A DNA stretch of 64,000 bases. Origin: Flavobacterium hercynium. GTDB taxonomy: Bacteria > Bacteroidota > Bacteroidia > Flavobacteriales > Flavobacteriaceae. Positions 1 to 8,782 of this stretch are shown piece by piece (the first letter of the stretch is position 1; each line of letters opens with the position of its first letter). The notes under the pieces are model-generated. The model did no database searches and was not told the DNA's origin. It worked only from the letters and a program-made list of their open reading frames with translations. Where the stretch lies: positions 1 to 64,000 of the forward strand of contig NZ_MUGW01000012.1 in NCBI RefSeq assembly GCF_002217285.1. Direction: 5' to 3'. The translations under genes and the position numbers were made by a program.

Positions 1-54
1 TTTACAATTCACAATTAAAAAGAAATGGTTAGTGGGAGTTAGTGATTGAAATTG

Positions 55-78
55 CCAGACTATGTGCCTATAGTCTGG
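55..78. repeat. Inverted repeat upstream of the glycan cluster
   Basis: The 8-bp arms CCAGACTA (55-62) and TAGTCTGG (71-78) are perfect complements with an 8-nt loop, and the stem can extend outward by three pairs past one G-T opposition. No T tract follows, so a plain terminator is unlikely. It could be an operator or an mRNA leader hairpin for the GH2 gene that starts 70 bp downstream. The rest of positions 1-147 shows no gene. Confidence 0.5.
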
Positions 79-147
79 TAATTTATCTGGTAAAGAAGAA
101 AATAAACAGCAATAGTTTTTGAAAATAATTGCAAAAAACGAGATAAG

Positions 148-1962
148 ATGAATAAAAAAATAACTGTTTTAGTAGCGCTTTTTTTAAGCTGTCTGATTCA
201 TGGACAATGGAAACCTCAAGGAGACAAAATCAAAACAAAATGGGCGACGCAGGTTGATGCGGGCAAAGTGTTACCAGAATATCCCCGTCCTATTATGGAG
301 CGCGGTCAATGGAAGAACCTAAATGGCTTATGGAATTATGCTATTCAGGAATTTGGCAAAGTAGCACCTTCAAAATATGATGGGCAAATTTTAGTTCCGT
401 TTGCAGTAGAATCAAGCTTGTCCGGCGTGATGAAAGAAGTTGGATCTAAAAAGGAACTTTGGTATGAAACCAATTTTTCAATTGAATCGAATTGGAGCGG
501 AAAAAACATACTGCTTCATTTTGGTGCTGTAGACTGGAAAACAGAAGTTTTTATAAACGACATAAAAGTAGGGTCACATACAGGCGGATATACACCATTT
601 TCGTTTGATATTACGCCATTTATTCAAAAAGGAAAAAATCAAAAGTTAGTAGTTAAAGTTTGGGATCCTTCAAACGATGGAACACAGCCAAGAGGAAAAC
701 AAGTCAATAAGCCGGAAGGAATTTGGTACACACCTGTTACCGGAATCTGGCAAACCGTTTGGATTGAACCTGTAAACGCTAAAAACATTACAGCATTAAA
801 AACCACTCCAAATATTGATCAAAATACCATCACGATCAAAGCCGATGTAAAAGGAGCAGAGACAGGAGATTTCGTAGAAATAGTCGTGTATGACGGAGGA
901 AAAGAAATTGCCAAAGAAAAAGCTGTTGTAGGAGAAAGCAATGATATCGTTTTAAGTTCACCTAAATTATGGTCTCCTGAAAGCCCGTTTTTATACCAGA
1001 CAAAAGTTCGTTTGATCAGCAAAAATAAAGTTGTTGATGAGGTAAAAAGTTACTTTGCCATGCGAAAAATTTCATCAAAAAGAGATGAAAACGGAATCAT
1101 GAGAATGCAGTTAAATAACAAAGATTATTTTCAGTTTGGTCCATTAGATCAAGGCTGGTGGCCTGACGGATTGTATACGGCTCCAACAGATGAAGCATTG
1201 AAATACGATATTATTAAAACAAAAGAATTGGGTTTTAATATGATTCGTAAACACGTAAAAGTAGAACCGGAACGCTGGTATACACATTGCGATCAACTTG
1301 GGATCTTAGTTTGGCAGGATATGCCAAGCGGAGATGAGCAGCCAATCTGGCAAGACAAAAAATACTTTGAAGGAACAGAATTGCAGCGTACTGCAAAATC
1401 AGAACAAATCTACAAAAAAGAGTGGGCAGAGATTATGGATCACTTGTATTCCTATCCAAGTATCGTAGTCTGGGTTCCGTTTAACGAAGCGTGGGGACAA
1501 TTTAAAACGGTGGAAATAACGGAATGGACAAAAAATCACGATCCAAGCCGATTAACCAATTCATCAAGTGGAGGAAATCATTTTCAGACCGGAGATATTT
1601 TAGATTTACACCATTACCCGGGACCAAATATGTATTTGTATGATGCGAGAAGAGTAACCGTTTTAGGTGAATACGGAGGAATAGGGCTTCCGCTTGAAGG
1701 ACATTTATGGAGAGCAAACGACAATTGGGGGTACGTTAAATTTAAAAATGAAAGCGAAGTAACAGCGGAATACATTAAATACGCAGAAATTCTGAAAAGT
1801 TATGTCAAAACAGGATTCTCAGCGGCAGTTTACACGCAGACTACAGATGTTGAAGGAGAAGTAAACGGTTTTATGACGTACGATCGAAAAGTGGACAAAA
1901 TGGACTTTAAAGCTGTAAATAAAATCAACACAGAAGTTATTGAGGCATTAAATCAAAAATAG
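148..1962 (+). CDS. Glycoside hydrolase family 2 protein
   Basis: A 604-residue secreted or periplasmic GH2 enzyme. Residues 1-19 form a signal peptide (hydrophobic run after NKK). A sugar-binding jelly roll (about 45-215), an immunoglobulin-like domain (about 216-310) and a TIM barrel (about 315-600) follow in the usual GH2 order. The acid/base is the Glu of FNEAWG, E447, and the nucleophile is the Glu of LGEYGG, E508, both by family analogy. The length fits compact GH2 proteins rather than LacZ. It is first in a run of four carbohydrate genes spaced 39-108 bp apart. With two GH43 genes and a mutarotase beside it, it probably acts on a plant arabinose- or galactose-containing glycan. GH2 covers beta-galactosidase, beta-glucuronidase, beta-mannosidase and arabinosidase activities, so the substrate cannot be fixed from sequence. 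Confidence 0.9.
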   Translation: MNKKITVLVALFLSCLIHGQWKPQGDKIKTKWATQVDAGKVLPEYPRPIMERGQWKNLNGLWNYAIQEFGKVAPSKYDGQILVPFAVESSLSGVMKEVGSKKELWYETNFSIESNWSGKNILLHFGAVDWKTEVFINDIKVGSHTGGYTPFSFDITPFIQKGKNQKLVVKVWDPSNDGTQPRGKQVNKPEGIWYTPVTGIWQTVWIEPVNAKNITALKTTPNIDQNTITIKADVKGAETGDFVEIVVYDGGKEIAKEKAVVGESNDIVLSSPKLWSPESPFLYQTKVRLISKNKVVDEVKSYFAMRKISSKRDENGIMRMQLNNKDYFQFGPLDQGWWPDGLYTAPTDEALKYDIIKTKELGFNMIRKHVKVEPERWYTHCDQLGILVWQDMPSGDEQPIWQDKKYFEGTELQRTAKSEQIYKKEWAEIMDHLYSYPSIVVWVPFNEAWGQFKTVEITEWTKNHDPSRLTNSSSGGNHFQTGDILDLHHYPGPNMYLYDARRVTVLGEYGGIGLPLEGHLWRANDNWGYVKFKNESEVTAEYIKYAEILKSYVKTGFSAAVYTQTTDVEGEVNGFMTYDRKVDKMDFKAVNKINTEVIEALNQK

Positions 1963-2001
1963 TACGCGCAACAATAAAAAATATACAACACAAAATTTAT
2001 A

Positions 2002-3030
2002 ATGAGAAAATATTTAATCCTCTTTTTATTCATGATTGTTTCAGCTGGATATTCGCAGCAAAAAACATTCACCAATCCTATTTTACCATCGGGTGCAGAT
2101 CCGTATAGTACGTACTACAAAGGATATTATTATTACACGCATACCTTGCAGAATCGTCTGGTACTTTGGAAAACAAAAGACCTTTCTGATCTAAAAAATG
2201 CTGAGAGCAAAGTTATTTGGGAGGCACCAAAAGGAACGGATTATTCGTCAGAAATCTGGGCACCGGAATTTCATATCATTAACGGAAAATGGTATGTATA
2301 TTTTGCTGCAGATGATGGTGATAACAATAAACACAGAATGTATGTTTTAGAAAATAAAGCATCAGATCCGTTTAAAGGTAAATTTGAATTTAAAGGAAAA
2401 ATAGCAGCAAAGACAGACAAATGGGCTATTGATGGAAATGTTTTTGAATATAAAAAACAACTGTACATGATTTGGGCAGGATGGGAAGGCGATACCAACG
2501 GTCAGCAAAATATCTACATTGCTAAAATGAAAAACCCGCTTGAAATAGAAGGAGACAGGGTTATGATTTCTGCACCAACAAACAATTGGGAAACTCATGG
2601 AGCATTGCACGATGATGTAAATCCGGCTCAGGTTAATGTAAACGAAGGCCCACAGTTTTTGTCCAGAAATGGCAAAATTTTCATTGTGTTTTCAGCAAGT
2701 GGCTGTTGGACAGATTTTTATTCTTTAGGCTTATTAACTTTTAATGGAGGAGATAATTTATTAGATGCTTCGGCTTGGAAAAAAGTGCCGGAACCGATAT
2801 TCAAACAATCCGATAAAACCAAAGTTTACGCACCGGGACACAACTCTTTCTTTAAATCTCCTGACGGAAAAGAAGATTGGATTTTATACCATGCGAATTC
2901 AAATCCGGGAGAAGGATGTGGGAATAAAAGGTCACCAAGAATGCAAAAAATTGATTGGGATGCAAACGGCTTCCCTGTTTTAGGAGAACCGGTAAGTGAA
3001 GACACTAAATTGGCAATTCCATCAAAATAG
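2002..3030 (+). CDS. Glycoside hydrolase family 43 protein (signal peptide)
   Basis: A 342-residue five-bladed beta-propeller glycosidase of GH43, likely an alpha-L-arabinofuranosidase or beta-xylosidase class enzyme. A signal peptide ends near residue 18 (AGYSQQ). The three GH43 carboxylates are recognisable: D33 in SGADPY (general base), D144 in AIDGNV (pKa modulator) and E215 in NEGPQF (general acid). The start follows the GH2 stop by 39 bp, so co-transcription is likely. It shares the catalytic layout with the second GH43 gene at 4400, but the two are clearly divergent. One is soluble and the other lipid-anchored, which suggests different positions along the same degradation route. Confidence 0.9.
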   Translation: MRKYLILFLFMIVSAGYSQQKTFTNPILPSGADPYSTYYKGYYYYTHTLQNRLVLWKTKDLSDLKNAESKVIWEAPKGTDYSSEIWAPEFHIINGKWYVYFAADDGDNNKHRMYVLENKASDPFKGKFEFKGKIAAKTDKWAIDGNVFEYKKQLYMIWAGWEGDTNGQQNIYIAKMKNPLEIEGDRVMISAPTNNWETHGALHDDVNPAQVNVNEGPQFLSRNGKIFIVFSASGCWTDFYSLGLLTFNGGDNLLDASAWKKVPEPIFKQSDKTKVYAPGHNSFFKSPDGKEDWILYHANSNPGEGCGNKRSPRMQKIDWDANGFPVLGEPVSEDTKLAIPSK

Positions 3031-3115
3031 AAAATATAAAACCATAACCAGAGAAGGACAGTAGCTTGGTTCAATTGATGCTGCCAAATACTTTGTTTCT
3101 CAAAATAACATAAAA

Positions 3116-4291
3116 ATGAAAAACATTCAGATCGCTGTAGTTGTAATGCTGGCACTTTTTCAATTTAATTGTAAAGACAGTAAAAAAGAAGATGCAGCAA
3201 CAAAAGAAACTGCTGAAATAAAAACAGATTCAGTAGAAACTGCTTTAGAAGCTAAAAACTTCGATACTATTATCGACGGTAAAAAAGTCAATTTGTATTG
3301 GATAGGAAATAAAGATATCAAAGCTGCTTTTACTAATTATGGCGGAAGATTGGCAGGACTTTGGGTTGCTGATAAAAACGGAAAGCCTACTGATGTTGTC
3401 GTTGGAATGCACAGTGCAAAGGGATTTAAAACGGCAACAGAACCTTATTTTGGCGCTACCATTGGAAGAGTTGGAAACCGAATCGCAAAAGGAAAATTTA
3501 CATTAGAAGGAAAACAATATCAAGTACCGCTTAATAACGGAAAAAATGCTTTGCATGGTGGTGTAAAAGGTTTTCAGGATGTAGTTTGGGATGTTACCAA
3601 AACAGATGAAAATACATTGGTTTTTAGTTATGTTTCTCCAGATGGTGAACAAGGTTTTCCCGGGAATTTAACGGTAAAAGTAACATACTCTATTACAGCT
3701 GAAAATGCAATAAAAATGGAATACGAAGCGACAACGGATAAAACGACAGTTGTTAATTTAACCAATCATGCCTTTTTTAACTTAAACGGAGAAGGAAGCG
3801 GTACTATTTTAGGTCATGAATTACAGATTTATGCAAACGAATATACTCCGGTTGATGAAGGATTGATTCCGCTGGGTGCATTAAAATCAGTAAAAAACAC
3901 ACCATTTGATTTTACATCGAAACATACGATTGGAGAAAGAATTGAAACGAAAGACGACCAATTAAAATTTGGAAAAGGTTACGATCATAATTATGCTTTA
4001 AACGGAACAAAGAAAAACGGATTAAATCATGCTGCAACGATTACTGGAGATAAATCCGGAATTACGATGGATGTTTATACACAAGAACCGGGATTACAGT
4101 TTTACAGCGGTAATTTCATGCAGTCAAAAAATACGTTTAAATCAGGTTCAAAAGATGATTTTAGAACGGCATTTGCTCTGGAAACACAACATTTTCCGGA
4201 TGCACCAAATCAGCCAAAATTTGCATCTATAGTTTTAAAACCAGGACAAAAATACCACACTGTTTCTTTTTATCAGTTTTCGTCAAAATAA
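3116..4291 (+). CDS. galM: Aldose 1-epimerase, likely lipoprotein
   Basis: A 391-residue mutarotase of the GalM family, which interconverts alpha and beta anomers of aldoses such as galactose or arabinose. Family motifs are intact: NRIAKGKF, H147 in LHGG, H218 in NLTNHAFF (general acid) and E356 in FALETQHFPD (general base). The N terminus (hydrophobic run, then C19 followed by KDSKKE) looks like a flavobacterial lipoprotein signal, although the -3 residue is not the usual Leu. About 30 charged low-complexity residues then precede the beta-sandwich domain. Secreted mutarotases are common in Bacteroidota glycan loci. It sits between the two GH43 genes, 86 bp after the first. Confidence 0.9.
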   Translation: MKNIQIAVVVMLALFQFNCKDSKKEDAATKETAEIKTDSVETALEAKNFDTIIDGKKVNLYWIGNKDIKAAFTNYGGRLAGLWVADKNGKPTDVVVGMHSAKGFKTATEPYFGATIGRVGNRIAKGKFTLEGKQYQVPLNNGKNALHGGVKGFQDVVWDVTKTDENTLVFSYVSPDGEQGFPGNLTVKVTYSITAENAIKMEYEATTDKTTVVNLTNHAFFNLNGEGSGTILGHELQIYANEYTPVDEGLIPLGALKSVKNTPFDFTSKHTIGERIETKDDQLKFGKGYDHNYALNGTKKNGLNHAATITGDKSGITMDVYTQEPGLQFYSGNFMQSKNTFKSGSKDDFRTAFALETQHFPDAPNQPKFASIVLKPGQKYHTVSFYQFSSK

Positions 4292-4341
4292 TCTTTGAAT
4301 TGTGAGTTGTGAGTTGTGATGTGAATTGTAAAATTTAAACA

Positions 4342-4372
4342 CTAATCGCAAAAGTTTGTCTAATGCGATTAG
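4342..4372. repeat. Inverted repeat between galM and the second GH43 gene
   Basis: CTAATCGCA (4342-4350) and TGCGATTAG (4364-4372) are perfect 9-bp arms around a 13-nt spacer, 28 bp before the downstream ATG. No T tract follows. It is preceded by short TTGTGAG-type tandem copies at about 4299-4320. It could be an operator or an RNA processing hairpin that tunes expression inside the operon. Confidence 0.45.
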
Positions 4373-4399
4373 AATATTATATAGTAAAAACTAAAACTA

Positions 4400-5389
4400 A
4401 TGAAAAAAATAGCAATCGTAGTAACATCATTCTGCTTTTTGGTGGCGTGTTCACAGGAAAAAGCAGGAGCTCCGGTAAAAGAGGCAGAAACTAAAGCTCA
4501 GGCTAAAGTAAATACTATTTTATTGGCTGATCCTACCATTTTTCATGATAAAGGAACATATTACTTATATGGAACGACAACAGGAAATGTAAATGGTGAA
4601 GGTTTTCAGGTTTATACATCACCTGATTTAAAAGCCTGGAACGGACCAGTTGGAGCACAAAATGGATTGGCCTTAAAAAAAGGAGATTCATTTGGAGATA
4701 AAGGATTTTGGGCACCGCAGGTTATTGCCTATAAAGATAAATTTTATATGATTTACACTGCCAATGAAAACATTGCAACAGCAGTTAGTGATAGTCCGTT
4801 GGGGCCATTTAAAAGTGTAACAAAAGAACCAATTATCAAAACCGGAAATCAGATCGATCCTTTTGTTTTTATTGATGATAACGGTAAAAAATACTTGTAT
4901 TACGTTCGACTTACCAACGGAAACCGAATTTTTGTTGCCGAAATAAATGACGATCTTCAAAGTATTAAACAAGAAACGTTAACCGAATGTATCTCTGGAA
5001 CATTGCCTTGGGAAAATACGGAAAATACCAATTGGCCCGTTACAGAAGGACCAACAGTTGTTAAACACAACGGATTGTATTATCTGATTTACACAGCAAA
5101 TGATTTTAGAAGTATTGATTACGCAGTGGGTTACGCCACAAGTAAAAGTCCTTTAGGACCTTGGGAGAAATCAAAAAACAGTCCGATCATTAGTAGAAAA
5201 AACACCAATCAAAACGGAATCGGTCATGGTGATATCTTCTTTGATAAAGATCAAAAGATGCATTATGTCTTGCATACGCATTTTAGCAGCTCAGAAGTTT
5301 CTCCAAGAAAAGCAGCCATTATTGATGTTGAATTTAGTGGAAACGAATTAAAGGCAGTAAATAATACGTTTCATTTTTTGAATAATTAA
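4400..5389 (+). CDS. Glycoside hydrolase family 43 lipoprotein
   Basis: A 329-residue GH43 beta-propeller with a clear lipobox (LVAC, C17), so it should be anchored in the outer membrane. Catalytic carboxylates by family analogy are D44 (LADPTIF), D153 (QIDPFV) and E216 (VTEGPT), at nearly the same spacing as in the soluble GH43 of this cluster (33/144/215). Likely activity is release of arabinose or xylose from oligosaccharides; exact specificity is not readable. It is the last gene of the cluster and is followed after 4 bp by a strong terminator. Confidence 0.88.
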   Translation: MKKIAIVVTSFCFLVACSQEKAGAPVKEAETKAQAKVNTILLADPTIFHDKGTYYLYGTTTGNVNGEGFQVYTSPDLKAWNGPVGAQNGLALKKGDSFGDKGFWAPQVIAYKDKFYMIYTANENIATAVSDSPLGPFKSVTKEPIIKTGNQIDPFVFIDDNGKKYLYYVRLTNGNRIFVAEINDDLQSIKQETLTECISGTLPWENTENTNWPVTEGPTVVKHNGLYYLIYTANDFRSIDYAVGYATSKSPLGPWEKSKNSPIISRKNTNQNGIGHGDIFFDKDQKMHYVLHTHFSSSEVSPRKAAIIDVEFSGNELKAVNNTFHFLNN

Positions 5390-5393
5390 GAAT

Positions 5394-5425
5394 AAGGGGG
5401 AAAGAAAAAACTTTCCCCCTTTTTT
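5394..5425 (+). terminator. Rho-independent terminator of the glycan cluster
   Basis: A perfect 11-bp stem, AAGGGGGAAAG (5394-5404) and CTTTCCCCCTT (5411-5421), with an A6 loop and a T run to 5425. It directly follows the GH43 stop codon, and the A-rich opposite side may also serve the convergent gene. Confidence 0.9.
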
Positions 5426-5491
5426 ATGTTTTTAGTTGTATTAAGAACTGCCTGTTTTTTAGTAACGGATTTTTGATTCGTTACTTGTATG

Positions 5492-6439
5492 TTATTCTAA
5501 ACCAATTGAAGCAGTAGTTTTTCTTATAAAAATAAGCCCATCAAAATCAGATCCTAATTTTACAGGTAGAGGAGTTGGTGTTTTCCAATTCGAATACAGA
5601 TTCGTGATTTTGTTAACTTCATTTTTCAGAGGATTGTTCGCTATTGTAAAATCAATAAAAAACAATTGATATTTGACTTTAGCAAATAAGCTGGAAAAAG
5701 TTCCTTCACTTCCTTCAAAGTCATGTTTTTCCAATTGCCCTTCATTATCCAGAACATTTACATTTCCTTTGTACGTGTCAAAACCAATTGCATAAAATTT
5801 ATTGCCAAATTCCTGATTAATGTAATATCCTAAAGCTTTAAATTCAGCCATTGTGGTATCTTTTGCTATGTGCAGATTATGAGACCAAATAATGGTTTTA
5901 CGATGACTAATCGAATTTTGTGCAATAAAGTTTTCTGCCATTAGTTTATCTCTTGTATAAGGATCTGCCCAATAATCTTCGTGATCAATACCAACAAGTC
6001 TGAATTTATCATTATTTGTTTTGGTCTTATTGTAATTCATAATCCATACACATAAGTCGTACATTTCTTTTGAATTATAAAGTCCCATAGATTTTAGCAT
6101 TGTTTTTATATCTCCATCACCATTTAGAATAAATTTGTTAAGCGATTCGATACTTGCAGACGTCGCTTCTAATGCTAATGTTTTATAATTTTCTTCTTTA
6201 ATCAGATATTCAATAATGCGTGATTTCTGTAAATAAAATTCGTGTGTACCATGTGAAGCTTCTCCAAGACCAACAATATGCTTGTCTTTTAGCACTTTTG
6301 ATAAAAATTTCAGATCACTGAAATCATTGGAGGAGTCAGACTTTAAGGCAATTACATTTTTATTCAGCCAGTCAATTGAGCTATTCTGCGCATAAAAAGT
6401 AGAAGAAGTAAAAAGTACTAAGCAAAGGATTTTTAGCAT
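5492..6439 (-). CDS. Erythromycin-esterase-like protein, shortened
   Basis: A 315-residue exported protein of the erythromycin esterase (EreA/EreB-like) superfamily. A signal peptide ends near residue 17 (TFYAQ). The family hallmark GLGEASHGTHEF places the catalytic Glu at E60 and His at H63, and a second His pair is seen in WSHNLHIA. Typical members have about 400-450 residues. Here the helical insert between the GIDHEDYW strand and the RDKLMAEN helix appears to be almost absent, so the macrolide-binding lobe is probably missing. Many chromosomal family members have no known antibiotic substrate, so resistance should not be assumed. It is transcribed alone and converges with the glycan cluster. 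Confidence 0.82.
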   Translation of the reverse strand: MLKILCLVLFTSSTFYAQNSSIDWLNKNVIALKSDSSNDFSDLKFLSKVLKDKHIVGLGEASHGTHEFYLQKSRIIEYLIKEENYKTLALEATSASIESLNKFILNGDGDIKTMLKSMGLYNSKEMYDLCVWIMNYNKTKTNNDKFRLVGIDHEDYWADPYTRDKLMAENFIAQNSISHRKTIIWSHNLHIAKDTTMAEFKALGYYINQEFGNKFYAIGFDTYKGNVNVLDNEGQLEKHDFEGSEGTFSSLFAKVKYQLFFIDFTIANNPLKNEVNKITNLYSNWKTPTPLPVKLGSDFDGLIFIRKTTASIGLE

Positions 6440-6872
6440 AATATAGGTTTATGTGGTTTTGTTTTTTTGGTTAAAAATAGCACTGATAGTAAGGTTGTTA
6501 TATATAGGTAATGTTTTATTTCTTACAAGGTTAAGCAAAAATGCTGGATAATAGTGTTTAATTATTTTAATATTGCGCATCTAAAATAATTACTGTTTTA
6601 GCGGAAATTATTAATCGAAAGCACATTAGCAAAGAATAAATTATATTGTATTTAACCTTTTTGCCTTTATAGCAGTAAATTGAATATTGAAAATATTTAA
6701 ATATACCGGAGTTAAAAGTGTATCAGCTTAATGTATTATAACTAGAATTATTAAACTAGATTAAGAATATTTCTTAAAGATGTTTATAGGTGGCACTACT
6801 AAATTTACTTCAATTTTGTATGGCAGATTATTACTTAGACCTGCAAGTAAAATTAAACATAAAATAAAAAAC
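6440..6872. other. Intergenic region with an 11-bp inverted repeat
   Basis: No convincing gene in this 433-bp AT-rich divergent region. It contains a perfect inverted repeat, TAATTATTTTA (6559-6569) and TAAAATAATTA (6582-6592), spaced by 12 bp, which could be an operator for either divergent gene. A longer open frame from 6780 exists, but it adds 31 residues with no family support ahead of the tautomerase start. Confidence 0.5.
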
Positions 6873-7094
6873 ATGCCACACGTAATTGTAAAAATGTATC
6901 CCGGAAGTTCTGAAGAACAAAAAGAAAAAATTGCACAAGAAATTACTAATGTAATTATAAAGCACACAGGCAAACCTGAAGAAGCAATTTCAATTGCTAT
7001 AGCAGAAGTGACTGAAGATCTTTGGATACAGGAGGTTTATGATAAAGAAATAAGCCCAAACAAAGAAAGTCTTTATAAAAAACCAGGGTATTAA
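6873..7094 (+). CDS. 4-oxalocrotonate tautomerase family protein
   Basis: A 73-residue tautomerase-superfamily protein. The start at 6873 is chosen because it gives the sequence Met-Pro-His-Val-Ile-Val: these enzymes use Pro1 (after Met removal) as the catalytic base, and an upstream in-frame ATG at 6780 would bury it. The remainder (QKEKIAQEITNVI, then a second strand with IAIAEV) fits the beta-alpha-beta fold of small hexameric tautomerases. The substrate is unknown; relatives act on 2-hydroxymuconate or related enols. It is a single gene followed by a terminator. Confidence 0.85.
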   Translation: MPHVIVKMYPGSSEEQKEKIAQEITNVIIKHTGKPEEAISIAIAEVTEDLWIQEVYDKEISPNKESLYKKPGY

Positions 7095-7100
7095 TAATGA

Positions 7101-7128
7101 AAAACCCTTAAACTAATTTAAGGGTTTT
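7101..7128. terminator. Terminator after the tautomerase gene
   Basis: A perfect 12-bp stem AAAACCCTTAAA (7101-7112) and TTTAAGGGTTTT (7117-7128) with a CTAA loop, 6 bp after the stop codon. A-rich and T-rich flanks are part of the stem. Confidence 0.85.
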
Positions 7129-7190
7129 ATTAAACTATTTTATCCAAGAGGAAAGTCCTAGCAATATATTTCCAGTATAAGTTCGATTAT

Positions 7191-8060
7191 ATGAAAAAAA
7201 TCATTTTATCCGTAGTTCTAATTTTTTCTTCAGTCCTATATTCTCAAGAGCAGCAAAAAGTGATGAGATATGCACTTCAGACTATTCCTGCTCCAAAAAA
7301 TACGATTCCTTATGGCAATAATCCGACAGCCGGACATTATATAACATCTGGAGATGCAAAAATTTATTATGAAATTTATGGTAGTGGAGAACCTGTTTTG
7401 GTGCTGCATGGAGGAATATTTGGATCTACTTTTGAGATGTATCATTTTATTGATAGTCTTAAAGTAAATCATAAAGTGATAGCAATTTCTACAAGAGGGC
7501 ATGGAAAATCAGAAATGGGAAGCCAACCCCACACTTATCAGCTAAAAGCAAAAGATGCAGCAACCATATTAAATGCAGTGACAAAAGACAGTGTTACCGT
7601 AATTGGCTTTAGTGATGGAGGATATACCGGATTTATGCTTGCAAGTATTTATTCTGATAAAGTTAAAAAATTAGTTGTTATTGGGGCAGGAGAGAGGCAT
7701 CCGGGAGATTCACCCAATGCCATCACTATAGAGCAGGCTTTGGTACTTGATAAACCTTTTTGGGATCAGCAATTAGCTTTGATGCCGGAGCCAAAAAAAC
7801 TTGGAGAACTTTTCACTCGCGTTCAGGATGAATTCAATACAAAACTTGTGGCTGACAAAAAATTATTTAGTACTATCAAATGTCCTGTTTTAATAATGGT
7901 TGGGGATCATGATAATTTTATCTCCGTAGAAAATGCTAGTCATGCTTCTAAATCTATTACTATGGGTCAGCTTAGTGTTATTCCTGGTGCAGGGCACGGT
8001 GCTTTTTTTGAAAAATGGTCTGTTGCCTGGCCCGCTGTAAATTATTTTTTGCAGCATTAA
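7191..8060 (+). CDS. Secreted alpha/beta hydrolase
   Basis: A 289-residue alpha/beta-fold hydrolase with a signal peptide (cleavage near residue 18, LYSQEQ). The oxyanion segment LHGGIFG, nucleophile elbow GFSDGG with S141, the acid-bearing strand MVGDHDNF and the His loop GAGHGAFF complete a catalytic triad. The GFSDGG elbow resembles peroxidase-like and ester hydrolases of the epoxide hydrolase/haloperoxidase group. The substrate cannot be deduced. The next gene starts 22 bp downstream, so a two-gene operon is likely. Confidence 0.85.
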   Translation: MKKIILSVVLIFSSVLYSQEQQKVMRYALQTIPAPKNTIPYGNNPTAGHYITSGDAKIYYEIYGSGEPVLVLHGGIFGSTFEMYHFIDSLKVNHKVIAISTRGHGKSEMGSQPHTYQLKAKDAATILNAVTKDSVTVIGFSDGGYTGFMLASIYSDKVKKLVVIGAGERHPGDSPNAITIEQALVLDKPFWDQQLALMPEPKKLGELFTRVQDEFNTKLVADKKLFSTIKCPVLIMVGDHDNFISVENASHASKSITMGQLSVIPGAGHGAFFEKWSVAWPAVNYFLQH

Positions 8061-8082
8061 ATTATACTCTTAAATAAACAAG

Positions 8083-8754
8083 ATGATGGAAATTTTTAAA
8101 TATACGATTCTGATGTTGTTCTTAAATTCGTTTGTTTTTGCACAGAAGGTAAAGTTAACCGACGAAAACCTCAAAGAAGTTGGAAGTTACGTTTCGCAGA
8201 GTAAGATACACGGAAGCAAAGCAGTACGAGTGGTTAAAGATTCTACTATCCTTCTTGATGATGAAGCTACATTCTCCAGAATTAATAACATTGAATTTAG
8301 TGAGGGTGTTATCGAGGTAAAGGTGTTGAGTAAAATACTAAGAAGTGCTCCTTCGCATGCTCGCGGTTTTATAGGCATAGCATTTCACATCAATCAAGAT
8401 AATTCAAAATTTGAAGCAATCTACTTAAGACCTGCAAACGCAATGGCAGAGGATCAGCTTCGCAGAAATCGCTCTACGCAATATTTTGCATATCCTGATT
8501 TTAAATTTACTGACAGCAGAAAAACCGCTCCGGGAGTTTATGAATCGTATGAAGATATGGAACTTAATAAATGGATTGTCATTAAAATTGCAGTTAAGGG
8601 AAAGCAGGCGAAACTATATATAGACGGCCGGAAACAGCCTTCTTTGATTGTAAATGATCTTAAACTTGGGTATGGAGCTAAGGGAGCAATTGGTTTATTT
8701 GTAGACATTGGCACCGAAGGATTTTTTAAAGACCTTATTATTCAAAATGAATAA
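8083..8754 (+). CDS. Secreted concanavalin-A-like (LamG/DUF1080-type) protein
   Basis: A 223-residue protein with a signal peptide (about 1-20, FVFAQ) followed by a beta-rich domain. The pattern FSEGVIEVKV, then GFIGIAFHI, KFEAIYLRP, KWIVIKIAVKGKQAKLYIDG and GAIGLFVDIGTEGFFKDLII is that of a jelly-roll of the LamG/DUF1080 class, which in this phylum often binds or cleaves sugars. No catalytic residues are assigned. It probably forms an operon with the preceding alpha/beta hydrolase. The exact function is unknown. Confidence 0.7.
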   Translation: MMEIFKYTILMLFLNSFVFAQKVKLTDENLKEVGSYVSQSKIHGSKAVRVVKDSTILLDDEATFSRINNIEFSEGVIEVKVLSKILRSAPSHARGFIGIAFHINQDNSKFEAIYLRPANAMAEDQLRRNRSTQYFAYPDFKFTDSRKTAPGVYESYEDMELNKWIVIKIAVKGKQAKLYIDGRKQPSLIVNDLKLGYGAKGAIGLFVDIGTEGFFKDLIIQNE

Positions 8755-8782
8755 TAATTTTATGCTTTATATAATCGAAAAA

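Noticed and set aside
5492..6439. Macrolide resistance gene
   Set aside because: The family resemblance is clear but the protein is far too short and lacks the central lobe; resistance is not supported.
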